From the NCBI GenBank assembly GCA_965221555.1, contig OZ244895.1, positions 3,286,001 to 3,350,000 of the forward strand: a DNA stretch of 64,000 bases, written 5' to 3'. Below, piece by piece: positions 8,676-17,521 of this stretch. A program made the position numbers and the translations under genes. How positions within the stretch are numbered: position 1 is the first letter of the stretch; each line of letters opens with the position of its first letter. The notes below the pieces were generated by a model that was given only the letters and a program-made list of their open reading frames with translations, was not told the DNA's origin and made no database searches. This stretch comes from JAJEAD01 sp965221555. GTDB lineage: Bacteria > Pseudomonadota > Gammaproteobacteria > HK1.

Positions 8676-9312
8676 GGCATGGCGCCTGCTTGGCGTCGAA
8701 TTCGCACAGGTCTTCGATCGCGCAGTCGCCGCATCGGGGCCGCCGCGCGGTGCACACGTAACGCCCGTGCAGGATGAGCCAGTGGTGGGCGTCGCGCTTG
8801 AACTCGGCGGGAACGAGGCGCAGCAGAGCTGTTTCCACTTCCTTGACATTGCGGCCCCGGGCGATGCGGGTGCGGTTGGAGACCCGAAAGATGTGCGTGT
8901 CCACCGCTATCGTCGCTTCGCCGAACGCCGTGTTCAGCACCACGTTCGCCGTCTTGCGCCCGACCCCCGGGAGCGCCTCCAGCTCCCGCCGCGTCGTCGG
9001 CACCTGGGCGCCGTGCCGGTCGCAGAGCATGCGACATGCCGCGATGACGTTCTTCGCCTTCGTGTTGAACAGGCCGATGGAGCGAATGTGGCTCCGCAGA
9101 CCCTCCTCGCCCAGCGCCAGCATCGCGCCGGGGTCGGGCGCGGCCCGGAAGAGCGCGGGCGTCACGCGATTGACGCTGCGGTCCGTGGCCTGAGCGGAGA
9201 GGATGACCGCCACCAGCAGCTCGAAGGGATTGCGGTACGCGAGCTCGGTGGTGGGGCGGGGATTGGCGCAGCGCAGGCGGCGGAAGATCTCGGCCCGCTT
9301 CGTCCGGTTCAT
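8665..9312 (-). CDS. nth: Nth, endonuclease III (DNA glycosylase/AP lyase)
   Basis: The 215-residue base-excision repair enzyme has the helix-hairpin-helix LEALPGVGRK with catalytic K120, catalytic D138 in VDTH, and a [4Fe-4S] loop with C187, C194, C197 and C203 in the canonical C-x6-C-x2-C-x5-C spacing. The last residues (PG) and the stop codon are read from the end of dispersed element copy A, so the native C-terminus may have been altered by the insertion. The start overlaps the rnfB stop by 4 bases. Confidence 0.96.
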   Translation of the reverse strand: MNRTKRAEIFRRLRCANPRPTTELAYRNPFELLVAVILSAQATDRSVNRVTPALFRAAPDPGAMLALGEEGLRSHIRSIGLFNTKAKNVIAACRMLCDRHGAQVPTTRRELEALPGVGRKTANVVLNTAFGEATIAVDTHIFRVSNRTRIARGRNVKEVETALLRLVPAEFKRDAHHWLILHGRYVCTARRPRCGDCAIEDLCEFDAKQAPCQPG

Positions 9313-9992
9313 GTCCCGGTCGATCCCACCGGGGACGGATCCGGGATCGCTCGGCCCCGGCGACGCGCCCGCACCCGGGACACCGCGGCCGCGACCACCG
9401 CCGCCCGGTCCGCGGAGCGAAGCGGGTCACCCCCCCGGTCCCGGCGCTTCGAGGACTGCGCGGAGCGCCGCAGCGCCCGGCGTTCGAATCGCATCCGGGC
9501 GCGAGGCGCGCGCTCGCGCATCCAGGCGCTCAGGAATCCGTCGAAGTCCACGTCCGCATCACAGCGTGCGCCTTGAGGAGCGGGCATCGGGACGAGTCGA
9601 ATGCAGTCGACCGGGCAGGCCGGCACGCACAGCTCGCACCCCGTGCACTCGCTCTCGATGACGGTGTGCATGCGTTTGCGCGCGCCGACGATCGCATCGA
9701 CCGGACAGGCCCGTATGCAGGCGACGCACCCGATACAGCGACTCTCGTCGATGCGTGCCAGCGTGTAGGGCCGGACCTGCCCGCAAGCGGGATCGATGGG
9801 GCGCACGGGCCGCCCGAGACGCCGCGCGAGACGTTCCGCGACCCGGGGGCCTCCGGGAGGACAGCGATTGATGTCCGCGGCCCCGATCGCCATCGCCCGC
9901 GCGTAGGCGCGGCATCCCGGATATCCGCACTGCCGGCATTGGGTCTGGGGAAGCAGGGCGTCCAGCTCGGAGCTTGTATCCGATACTCCCAT
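9309..9992 (-). CDS. rnfB: RnfB-like iron-sulfur protein (solo RnfB)
   Basis: This 227-residue protein carries a 4Fe-4S 'Fes' domain (C19, C22, C27, C44) and two ferredoxin-type [4Fe-4S] motifs (C86-C96 and C116-C126), as in RnfB/RsxB. It lacks the N-terminal membrane helix of canonical RnfB, and the rnfA, C, D, G and E genes are not next to it. The order metG-rnfB-nth occurs in other gammaproteobacteria, some of which keep only rnfB. The C-terminal 80 residues are very arginine-rich. I chose the ATG at 9992; a GTG at 10025 is in frame, but its codons come from a degenerate element end. The role is probably electron transfer, with unknown partner. Confidence 0.8.
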   Translation of the reverse strand: MGVSDTSSELDALLPQTQCRQCGYPGCRAYARAMAIGAADINRCPPGGPRVAERLARRLGRPVRPIDPACGQVRPYTLARIDESRCIGCVACIRACPVDAIVGARKRMHTVIESECTGCELCVPACPVDCIRLVPMPAPQGARCDADVDFDGFLSAWMRERAPRARMRFERRALRRSAQSSKRRDRGGDPLRSADRAAVVAAAVSRVRARRRGRAIPDPSPVGSTGT

Positions 9993-10010
9993 GCGCTCCA
10001 CCGCTCTCGC

Positions 10011-10326
10011 GCCCGGATCTTTCACCGGTATCTCAATTCGCGTACGCCATCACACTCGCGCTTGCGCGTCTTTTAGCCCGGATGTTTCACCGATTTTCGG
10101 CCGCTTCGGGCGCCAAGATGCCGTGATAGTGGGTCGCACGGACCGAAAGACGCTGAAGGCGTAGCCGACACTACGTCGAAGCGGCTTGAGGGAGTACGAC
10201 CCGCTAACACGAGCATATTGACGTCCGCAGTAGGAAATCGGTGAATCATCCGGGTTAGTCCCTTCGCCCCACTGTCTCGGCATTCTGGCGTCCGAAGCGA
10301 CTGAGAAACGACGAAGAATCCGGGCT
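10011..10326 (-). mobile_element. Older, internally deleted dispersed element, interrupted by copy B
   Basis: The two flanks, 10011-10074 and 10257-10326, together form one minus-oriented, degenerate element of about 134 bp. Its left part matches the left of copy C (TTCACCGGTATCTCAATTCG against TTCACCGATTTCTCAACTCG). Its right part matches the right of copy C (CGTCCGAAGCG against CGCCCGAAGCG, ending in ATCCGGGCT). The middle is deleted. Copy B sits between them. The last bases overlap the metG TAG stop. Confidence 0.65.
10075..10256 (+). mobile_element. Dispersed inverted-end element, copy B (nested)
   Basis: This 182 bp element begins AGCCCGGATGTTTCACCGAT and ends with the matching inverted sequence. 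Its interior is the best preserved in the window. If the ends are taken as CCCGG and CCGGG, a TTAG direct repeat flanks it (10073-10076 and 10255-10258). Removing the element and one TTAG restores the alignment of the flanks to copy C. This is the clearest sign that the family moves by insertion. Confidence 0.85.
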
Positions 10327-12343
10327 ACTTCACCCGGGTTCCGGGGGCGACGCCCTCGTCCACCCCGGTCAGCCAGATCTCCGAACCTCCGGGACCGGCC
10401 GCGAGCACCATGCCCTGCGACACGCCGAAGCGCATCCGGCGCGGCGCGAGATTGGCGACCACCACCGTCATGCGCCCCACCAGATCTTCGGGACGATACG
10501 CGGCGCGGATTCCGGCGAACACCGTGCGCGGGCGCGCCTCACCGATATCGATCTCGAGCTCCAGCAAGCGGTCCGCCCCGTCCACGAGACGGGCGGCCAC
10601 GATGCGCCCAGCCCGAAGATCGATGCGCGCGAAGGTCTCGAAGTCCACCTCGGGCGTGGCGGATTGGTCCGAAGGGGAAGCACTCGGGGCGGGCGCCGCG
10701 CCCTCCTCGTCCTCGGCCTCGACCAGTGCGTCCACCTGCTTGCGTTCGATCCGACGCATCAGGGTCCGAAACGCTTCGATGCGCACGCCAAGCAACGGAG
10801 TGTCCGCGTCGTGCCAGCGACTCGCCCGGGCGCCGAGGAAGCCCTCGACGCGCTCCGCGGTAAGGGGAAGGATGGGTGCGAGGTAGACGACGAGCACCCT
10901 GAACAGATTGAGCCCCATCGTGCACACCGCCTGGACCTCATCGCGTCGCTGCGGATCGCGCAGGGCGACCCAGGGTTTCTCCGCGTCGATATAGCGATTC
11001 GCGCGGTCGGCGAGCGCCATGATGCGGCGCACCGCCCGGCCGAAGTCGCGTGCCTCGTACGCGGCCGCCACCTCCTCTCCCGCCGCCACGAACTCTTCGT
11101 ACATCTCGCGACGCGGCAAGCTCGGGGAGAGGTATCCGTCGAAGTGCCGGGTAATGAAGGAAGCGCAGCGCGAAGCGATGTTCACCACTTTGCCCACCAG
11201 GTCCGAGTTGACCCGTTGCACGAAGTCGTCGAGGTTGAGGTCGAGATCGTCGATCCCCGACCCCAGCTTGCACGCGTAGTAGTAGCGCAGATACTCCGGA
11301 TCGAGATGTTCCAGATAGCGGCGCGCGGTAATGAAGGTGCCGCGAGACTTGGACATCTTCTCGCCGCCGACGGTGAGGAAACCGTGGCAGAACACCGCGG
11401 TGGGCGGGCGGAATCCCGCCCCCATCAGCATCGCGGGCCAGAACAGGGTGTGGAAGTAGGCGATGTCCTTGCCGATGAAGTGGTAGAGCTCCGTACGGGC
11501 CTCAGACCCCCAGTACTCGTCGAACTCGAGGTCCGCGCGGCGGGCACAGAGGTTGGCAAAGCTCGCCATATACCCGATCGGGGCATCGAGCCAGACGTAG
11601 AAGTACTTGCCCGGCGCGTCGGGAATCTCGAACCCGAAGTAGGGCGAGTCGCGTGAGATGTCCCAGTCACGAAGCCCCGCCTCGAACCATTCCGCGAGCT
11701 TGTTGGCGATCTCGCGCTGCGTTCCGCCCGCGCCCCCGGAGGCGCCGACCCAATCGCGCAGGCGTTGCGTGAACTCCGAGAGCCGGACGAAGTAGTGTTC
11801 CGAATCGCGCTCCACCGGAGTCCGTCCCGAGAGCACCGAGATCGGATTCTCAAGGTCCAGGGGCGAATAGGTGGCGCCGCACTTCTCGCAACTGTCGCCG
11901 TACTGGTCCTCGGCCCCGCACCGCGGGCAGGCGCCGCGCACGTAGCGGTCGGGCAGGAACATCTCCTCCTGGGGATCGTAGGCCTGCCGGATGGTGCGCA
12001 CCGCGATCGCGCCGGATTCCTTCAGTCGCCGGTAGATGAACTCCGAGTAGTGGCGGTTCTCCTCCGAGTGAGTGGTGTGGAAGTTGTCGAGCGAGATCGC
12101 GAATGCGGCGAAGTCGCCGCGATGCTCCTCGTACATCGCCGCGATGAGCGCTTCCGGCGCGATTCCGTCCTCCCGCGCCTTCAGCATGATCGGCGTACCG
12201 TGCGCATCGTCCGCGCACACGTACAGGCAGTCGTGCCCGCGCGCGCGCTGAAAGCGCACCCAGATATCGGTCTGGATGTACTCCACGAGATGGCCGAGAT
12301 GCAGCGGCCCGTTCGCATAGGGCAGCGCGCTGGTCACCAGCAT
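10325..12343 (-). CDS. metG: MetG, methionyl-tRNA synthetase
   Basis: The 672-residue enzyme charges tRNA-Met. The HIGH-type motif is HLGH at residues 15-18, the zinc knuckle is CPRC...CEKC, and the catalytic loop is KMSKS. The C-terminal 110 residues form an EMAPII-like tRNA-binding domain, which makes dimers in this family. The frame stays open upstream for 108 codons, but the ATG at 12343 begins directly with the conserved MLVTSALPYANGPLHLGH-type start. The TAG stop shares its AG with a dispersed element end. Confidence 0.97.
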   Translation of the reverse strand: MLVTSALPYANGPLHLGHLVEYIQTDIWVRFQRARGHDCLYVCADDAHGTPIMLKAREDGIAPEALIAAMYEEHRGDFAAFAISLDNFHTTHSEENRHYSEFIYRRLKESGAIAVRTIRQAYDPQEEMFLPDRYVRGACPRCGAEDQYGDSCEKCGATYSPLDLENPISVLSGRTPVERDSEHYFVRLSEFTQRLRDWVGASGGAGGTQREIANKLAEWFEAGLRDWDISRDSPYFGFEIPDAPGKYFYVWLDAPIGYMASFANLCARRADLEFDEYWGSEARTELYHFIGKDIAYFHTLFWPAMLMGAGFRPPTAVFCHGFLTVGGEKMSKSRGTFITARRYLEHLDPEYLRYYYACKLGSGIDDLDLNLDDFVQRVNSDLVGKVVNIASRCASFITRHFDGYLSPSLPRREMYEEFVAAGEEVAAAYEARDFGRAVRRIMALADRANRYIDAEKPWVALRDPQRRDEVQAVCTMGLNLFRVLVVYLAPILPLTAERVEGFLGARASRWHDADTPLLGVRIEAFRTLMRRIERKQVDALVEAEDEEGAAPAPSASPSDQSATPEVDFETFARIDLRAGRIVAARLVDGADRLLELEIDIGEARPRTVFAGIRAAYRPEDLVGRMTVVVANLAPRRMRFGVSQGMVLAAGPGGSEIWLTGVDEGVAPGTRVK

Positions 12344-12795
12344 TCTGCGCGCCCCGCGCTCCTCGCCTTGCCTGGTTATCTGTTCGCCTGACACGTTTTC
12401 GCTCGCCAACTCTGATTCACTCCACACGAACGCCCGGGGAGACCCCCCCGACCTTCGCGTGGTGGAGGTCCCGGCGGGCTCGCCTCGATGCGCTCGCTCT
12501 CGCTTGCCTTCGTCGGCGCCGTCCCGCGGGCGACTCGGGGCGCCGCGCTTGCGGTCGGCATGAGCCACCGGTCGGGGAAGGGATGGTAGCAGATCGGGAT
12601 GCGCTGCGAGGCGCTCGACTCCAAGTGTCACGATCATCTCCCGATGATTCCCGACATCCCACGTCAAGGCTCACTCCGCGTTGGAATCGCATCTCTGGTT
12701 CAGGCTCATCTTGCATTGGACAAGGCGGGGATGGGCGCGGGCCATTTCGATTGGAGTACCATTATTCGTTTGCGGAGCACAGGGTGGAGGACGGA
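12344..12795. other. Gene-free divergent intergenic region between metG and mrp
   Basis: About 450 bases separate the divergent metG and mrp starts. The metG frame happens to stay open through most of it, but the translation is low-complexity and arginine-rich with no family resemblance. I see no dispersed element, tRNA or clear hairpin here. It presumably contains the promoters of both genes; I could not identify convincing -35/-10 pairs. Confidence 0.5.
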
Positions 12796-13881
12796 GTGGA
12801 AGGCACTCGGGCGAAGGTCGAAGAGGCGCTCGGCGAGTACGTCGATCCCTATCTCGGGAGCGATCTCGTAAGCGCCAGGTGCGTCAAGGAGATCTCGCAG
12901 GACGGCGCAAGCGTCAAGGTCAAGGTGGTGCTCGGATTCCCCGCCAATGGTCACGCCGCGGCGCTTTCCTCCGAGCTTCGCACTCGCCTGCTCGCGCTCG
13001 ACGGAATAGAGGCCGCCACCGTCGAAGTGGAATCGAAGATCGTCGCGCACGCGGTACAGCGCGGCGTCGAGCTGCTCCGGGAAGTCAAGAACGTCATCGC
13101 GGTCGCCTCCGGCAAGGGCGGGGTCGGCAAGTCGACGGTCTCCGCGAACCTGGCGCTTGCGCTTGCCGCCGAGGGCGCCACGGTGGGCATGCTCGATGCC
13201 GACATCTACGGCCCGAGCCAGCCCCGGATGCTGGGCGCCCGAGAGAAACCCCACTCTCCCGACGGCAAGTCGCTCGACCCGGTGGTGAGCCACCAGGTGC
13301 AGTCGATGTCGATCGGCTACCTAATCGATGAAGAAACGCCGATGATCTGGCGCGGCCCCATGGTCACCCAGGCTCTGGAGCAACTGCTCAAGGACACCAA
13401 CTGGCGCGCGGTGGACTATCTCGTGGTGGACCTGCCTCCCGGCACCGGAGACATTCAACTCACTCTCGCGCAGAAGATTCCCGTAAGCGGCGCGGTGATC
13501 GTGACCACCCCCCAGGACATCGCGCTCCTGGATGCCCGCAAGGGCCTCAAGATGTTCGAGAAGGTCCAGGTTCCGGTGCTCGGCGTGATCGAGAACATGA
13601 GCACTCACGTGTGCTCCAGATGCGGGCACGAGGAGCACGTCTTCGGACAAGGAGGCGGGGCGCGCATGGCGGCGGAGCACGGGGTGGAGGTGCTGGGCTC
13701 CCTGCCCCTCGACATCCGGATCCGCGAAGATGCCGACGGCGGACATCCGAGCGTGGCCAGGGATCCGGACAGCCCCAACGCCGTGACTTTCCGGGAGATC
13801 GCGCGCCGGGTGTCGGCGCGACTCGCGCTCAAGGCGAAGGACTACCGGCACGCGTTTCCGAGCATTGTCATCAAGAACTGA
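12796..13881 (+). CDS. mrp: Mrp/ApbC, iron-sulfur cluster carrier P-loop ATPase
   Basis: This 361-residue protein has an N-terminal MIP18/DUF59 domain (about 1-80) and a ParA-like P-loop domain with SGKGGVGKST at about 105-114 and the CxxC pair VCSRCGH that binds a bridging cluster. It transfers Fe-S clusters to apo-proteins. I chose the GTG at 12796 because GGAGG lies 5 bases upstream; a GTG at 12784 with GGAG is also possible. The longer open frame upstream has no homologous sequence. Confidence 0.93.
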   Translation: MEGTRAKVEEALGEYVDPYLGSDLVSARCVKEISQDGASVKVKVVLGFPANGHAAALSSELRTRLLALDGIEAATVEVESKIVAHAVQRGVELLREVKNVIAVASGKGGVGKSTVSANLALALAAEGATVGMLDADIYGPSQPRMLGAREKPHSPDGKSLDPVVSHQVQSMSIGYLIDEETPMIWRGPMVTQALEQLLKDTNWRAVDYLVVDLPPGTGDIQLTLAQKIPVSGAVIVTTPQDIALLDARKGLKMFEKVQVPVLGVIENMSTHVCSRCGHEEHVFGQGGGARMAAEHGVEVLGSLPLDIRIREDADGGHPSVARDPDSPNAVTFREIARRVSARLALKAKDYRHAFPSIVIKN

Positions 13882-14025
13882 GGACGCCTTGGCCACGATT
13901 GCGATCGGGACTTGCGCGCCGGGCGGCCCCCGCGCGCCGCGGCCTCGGCCGGTGGCCGGCCGAGCCGGCGCAACGCGAGGAGGGCCAGGTCGGAGCCGGG
14001 TCCGCCGCGCCCGGATGGGCCGCGC

Positions 14026-14592
14026 ATGGGAGTGAAGCCCGATCGCTGGATCCGCCGCATGGCGGCCGAGCACGGCCTCATCGAGCCCTTCGAGCCGGAC
14101 CAGGTCCGGGAGCGGGGCGGGCGCCGGGTGATCTCCTACGGCACGTCCAGCTACGGCTACGACATCCGCTGCGCGGACGAGTTCAAGGTCTTCACCAACA
14201 TCAACTCCGCGATTGTCGATCCCAAGAGCTTCGACGACACGAGCTTCGTCGACATCCGCTCGGACGTGTGCATCATCCCTCCCAACTCCTTCGCGCTCGC
14301 ACGCACGGTGGAGTACCTGCGCATCCCGCGCCGCATCCTCACCATCTGCCTCGGCAAGTCGACCTATGCGCGCTGCGGGATCATCGTCAACGTGACCCCG
14401 CTCGAGCCGGAGTGGGAAGGCCACGTGACGCTCGAGTTCTCCAACACCACCCCGCTTCCCGCCCGCGTCTACGCGAACGAGGGGGTCGCCCAGGTCATCT
14501 TCCTGGAATCGGACGAGGCCTGCGAGGTGTCCTACCGGGATCGGGGAGGCAAGTACATGGGACAGCGCGGCGTGACCCTGCCCCGGGCCTGA
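14026..14592 (+). CDS. dcd: Dcd, dCTP deaminase
   Basis: The 188-residue homotrimeric enzyme deaminates dCTP to dUTP, feeding dTMP synthesis. Family segments are clear: GVKPDRWIRRMA at the start, SYGYDIRCADEFKVF, the RSDVCIIPPNSFALARTVEY core and the catalytic GKSTYARCGI loop. The ATG at 14026 gives the standard length; the open frame upstream is arginine-rich and unrelated. It follows mrp by 144 bases. Confidence 0.95.
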   Translation: MGVKPDRWIRRMAAEHGLIEPFEPDQVRERGGRRVISYGTSSYGYDIRCADEFKVFTNINSAIVDPKSFDDTSFVDIRSDVCIIPPNSFALARTVEYLRIPRRILTICLGKSTYARCGIIVNVTPLEPEWEGHVTLEFSNTTPLPARVYANEGVAQVIFLESDEACEVSYRDRGGKYMGQRGVTLPRA

Positions 14593-14633
14593 CCCGCCCC
14601 CTCCATCGATTTCCGAATGCGGGGGAGTTGACG

Positions 14634-15137
14634 ATGAGCGATGACGCCCCGCCCCGGCGGGTAGGAATCCTGCGCCGACTCGCCGCCATCGCCTACGATG
14701 CCTTCCTCCTCTTCGCCCTGCTCTTCGTCGCCACCGCCCTCGCTCTCCCGCTCACCGGCGGCGAGGCCATCGCCCCCGGCACCGCTACCTATCCGCTCTA
14801 CCTCCTCGGCGTCAGCTACCTGTACTTCGGCTGGTGCTGGACCCACGGCGGTCAGACCCTCGGGATGCGGGCGTGGCACATCCGGGTTCGAACTCGGGAG
14901 GGGGGAGCAGTCCCCTGGCGGCGGGGGTCGATGCGATTCCTCGCCTCGCTGCTGTCATGGGGCGCCGCCGGGGCGGGCTTCCTGTGGGCGGCCGTCGACC
15001 GAGAGCGCCTTGCCTGGCATGACCGCCTCTCGCACACCGTGCTGGAAAGCGTCGAGGAGCGGGATCGACTCATTCGAGCCGGCGCAGCATCCACAGCGCC
15101 GAGCCGAGAAAGAGGGCGGTCGGAGCGAGCGCGGTGA
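14634..15137 (+). CDS. RDD family integral membrane protein
   Basis: This 167-residue protein has the RDD domain: an arginine near the first helix (about residues 15-35), a second helix with LYLLGVSYLYFGWCWT, the GQTLGMRAWHIRV segment, and a third hydrophobic stretch followed by RLAWHDRLSHT. The transport role of RDD proteins is known for few members and is not clear here. The start ATG at 14634 has GGGGGAG upstream. The last 68 bases overlap the 3' end of lptG on the opposite strand. Confidence 0.85.
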   Translation: MSDDAPPRRVGILRRLAAIAYDAFLLFALLFVATALALPLTGGEAIAPGTATYPLYLLGVSYLYFGWCWTHGGQTLGMRAWHIRVRTREGGAVPWRRGSMRFLASLLSWGAAGAGFLWAAVDRERLAWHDRLSHTVLESVEERDRLIRAGAASTAPSRERGRSERAR

Positions 15138-16149
15138 GCACCGGGTGCATTTGGTATACGAGACCCAGGTGACCGGTGGCCTGGTTGGCGATGTGGAAGC
15201 TGACGCCGAGTACCGCTCCCACCAGCATGCGGGCGCCGAGACCGGCGCGATAGAGGCGCCCGAGCACCAGCGGCACCGCGAGCAGCACCATGACCCCGGT
15301 CGCGAGCGGGTACGCGAGCTTGGTCCACAGGGCGAGCTCGAAGCGCTGCGCACTCTGCAGATTCGACCGAAGATGCCGGATGTAGCGCAGGAGTCCGAGC
15401 GCGGAGAGGCTCTCCGGGCGCAGCGCGACGAGGTTCACCATGTCCGGCTCGAATCCCGATTCCCAGCGGGCGCGCTCGAGTCTGCGTCCCGAGACCCGGT
15501 CGTCGTCGAAGCGCGTCTGCGCGACGTCGCCGAGATGCCAGCGCCCGTTGCGGTAGCTCGCCGTGGACGCTCGCGTTACCACCCGCAGGCGGCCGGTCTC
15601 GTCGAGCTCGTAGATGAAGAACTGCTCCATCCGATCCCCGGGACTGACGCCCCGCACGTTGATGAAGCTGTTGCCGTCCCGGGCCCAGAAGCCCGGAGCG
15701 CTTGCGCTCTGCGCGCCTCCGGCCAGCGCGTTCGCGCGGCGCCGCTCGGCGAGGCGCTCGGCCCAGGGCGCGACGAGCTCGCCCACCAGCAGCACCACGA
15801 CCATCAGCAGGGCCCCCGCCTTGAGCACCGCGGCGGTCAAATCCGCCACCGATATCCCGGAGCTGCGCAGCACCACCAGCTCGGAGTTCGCGGCCAGAAT
15901 CCCGAGACCGAGCAGGCTGCCGATGACCGCCGCGACGGGAAACAGCGAGAAGGCAAGGCGCGGCGCACCGAGGGCGACGTACTCGAGCGAACGCAGCACC
16001 GTGTAGTCGCCCCGCCCCACCCGTCCGAGATCGTCGACCACGCCGATGAACAGGAAGAGGGCCAGCAGCACCAGCAGCGAGAGCAGGGTCGCCACGATGA
16101 CGTGAGCGGCGATATAGCGCTCGAAGATCTTCATGGCCGCGAATCGCAT
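15070..16149 (-). CDS. lptG: LptG, permease of the LPS export ABC transporter
   Basis: This 359-residue YjgP/YjgQ-family permease works with LptF and the LptB ATPase to lift lipopolysaccharide from the inner membrane. Three N-terminal helices (about 15-125), a periplasmic jellyroll (about 130-265) and three C-terminal helices fit the family, as does the length. The start is taken at 16149, 8 bases after lptF; the ATG at 16134 is an alternative. The 3' end overlaps the convergent RDD gene. Confidence 0.94.
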   Translation of the reverse strand: MRFAAMKIFERYIAAHVIVATLLSLLVLLALFLFIGVVDDLGRVGRGDYTVLRSLEYVALGAPRLAFSLFPVAAVIGSLLGLGILAANSELVVLRSSGISVADLTAAVLKAGALLMVVVLLVGELVAPWAERLAERRRANALAGGAQSASAPGFWARDGNSFINVRGVSPGDRMEQFFIYELDETGRLRVVTRASTASYRNGRWHLGDVAQTRFDDDRVSGRRLERARWESGFEPDMVNLVALRPESLSALGLLRYIRHLRSNLQSAQRFELALWTKLAYPLATGVMVLLAVPLVLGRLYRAGLGARMLVGAVLGVSFHIANQATGHLGLVYQMHPVLTALAPTALFLGSALWMLRRLE

Positions 16150-16157
16150 GGGCTCCC

Positions 16158-17264
16158 CTACCCCGTCATGAATCCCGGTCTCGATCCACGCGGCACTATC
16201 CGGTGCCGCCGCCGGCGACTCTGGCGCTTGAGCATCGCCAGCGCCACCGCGAGCACCACGATGTGCACCGGCCACAAGCCTACCCAGCCGGAAAGCTCTC
16301 CGCGCTCGACCAGATTGCGCGCGATGCCCAGGCCGTTGCTGTAGATGAAGTAGAGCACCACCGCCAGGAGCAGCCTCGCGTAGCGGCCGGCACGCGCACC
16401 GGTCCGCGACAAGGGCACCGCCAGCAACGCCAGCAGCAGCGCCGAGACGGGCAGGGAGAGGCGCCACTGCAGCTCCGCCACGTGCTCGGGCTGGCGCGAG
16501 CTCCAGAGCACGGACGTGCGTACCGCGTCGAGAGAGCTGCGTTCGACGATGCGGATGACGGCGTCCAGGCGCACCGCGTACCGCTCGAAACGGGTGATGG
16601 CGAAGTCCGCCCGACCCGCAACGCCCGCGTACCGGTAGCCGTTCTCCAGGATCATGAAACGGTGGTCCACCGGGCCCTGCAACGACTGATGGGCCCGCTC
16701 GGCCGTCAACACCTCGTCGCGGCCGGGCCGGACCACGCGCACGAACACGTTTCGCATGGTGCGGCGGTCTTCATCGATGGACTCGATGTACACGACGCCG
16801 CCATCGCCGAAATGGTTGAAGCTGCCCGCGAGCAATCCCGCGATCTCCGCCTCGCCCCGAGCCCGCGCCGTCAGAGAGTCCTCCAGGGAGGCGAGCCGCG
16901 GCCCGGCGACGCACGACAGCACGGCGACGATCGCCGCAAGCAGCGATGCGAGCGGCAGCAGCATGGACGCGACGCGGGGCACGCCGATCCCTCCCGCCAT
17001 CATCGCCACGACTTCGCCGTCGCGGTGAAGGCGCCCCAGGGCGAGCAGGACCGCGACGAAGAAGGCAAGCGGCAGGAGCACCGGCAGCCCCGCGCTGAGC
17101 TTCACCAGGACCAGCGGAAACACGACTTCAGCGGGCAGCGTTCCCGCCGCCGCCTCCGCCATCAGGCGCACGAAGCGGCTCGCCGCAAAGACGAGAAGCA
17201 GAACCGCGAGGACCGCAAGAAGGGTGCTGCCGGTCTCGCGTGCGACGTATCGTCGGAGGACCAC
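16158..17264 (-). CDS. lptF: LptF, permease of the LPS export ABC transporter
   Basis: The 368-residue partner of LptG begins MVLRRYVARE and has hydrophobic helices near residues 15-35, 50-75 and 95-120, a periplasmic domain, and three C-terminal helices. It is transcribed divergently from pepA, the same arrangement as in E. coli and Pseudomonas, which supports LptF rather than LptG. The C-terminus is basic (KRQSRRRRHR). Confidence 0.94.
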   Translation of the reverse strand: MVLRRYVARETGSTLLAVLAVLLLVFAASRFVRLMAEAAAGTLPAEVVFPLVLVKLSAGLPVLLPLAFFVAVLLALGRLHRDGEVVAMMAGGIGVPRVASMLLPLASLLAAIVAVLSCVAGPRLASLEDSLTARARGEAEIAGLLAGSFNHFGDGGVVYIESIDEDRRTMRNVFVRVVRPGRDEVLTAERAHQSLQGPVDHRFMILENGYRYAGVAGRADFAITRFERYAVRLDAVIRIVERSSLDAVRTSVLWSSRQPEHVAELQWRLSLPVSALLLALLAVPLSRTGARAGRYARLLLAVVLYFIYSNGLGIARNLVERGELSGWVGLWPVHIVVLAVALAMLKRQSRRRRHRIVPRGSRPGFMTG

Positions 17265-17521
17265 CTATCGAGCAATCCCGCGATGCCGGGCGCACGCCTC
17301 ATTTTGCGCGCCTTCGGCCAAACGAATACACTGCTGGCCACGCGTCGAGGCCCGCTTTCCCGCTTCGGGCGCGGGCCCGGGGCCACGACTCGCAGCGCAG
17401 GCTGGCAGTCGGCCGATCCGGCCGGCGGCCCGGCACGGGAGGGGCGAGAACCCGACCGGCGCATGGAGATGAACCGGGACGGGTACAGTCCGGACCACGT
17501 CAGGATAGGGGCATTCGAATC

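Noticed and set aside
10050..10283. A 77-codon frame within element copy B with similar peptides from other copies
   Set aside because: The shared peptide arises because the DNA repeat is conserved. Copies have frameshifting length differences and no start or ribosome site, so it is not a protein family.
12346..12667. N-terminal extension of MetG by 108 codons from a TTG
   Set aside because: The sequence is not synthetase-like, and the internal ATG at 12343 begins exactly at the conserved catalytic domain.
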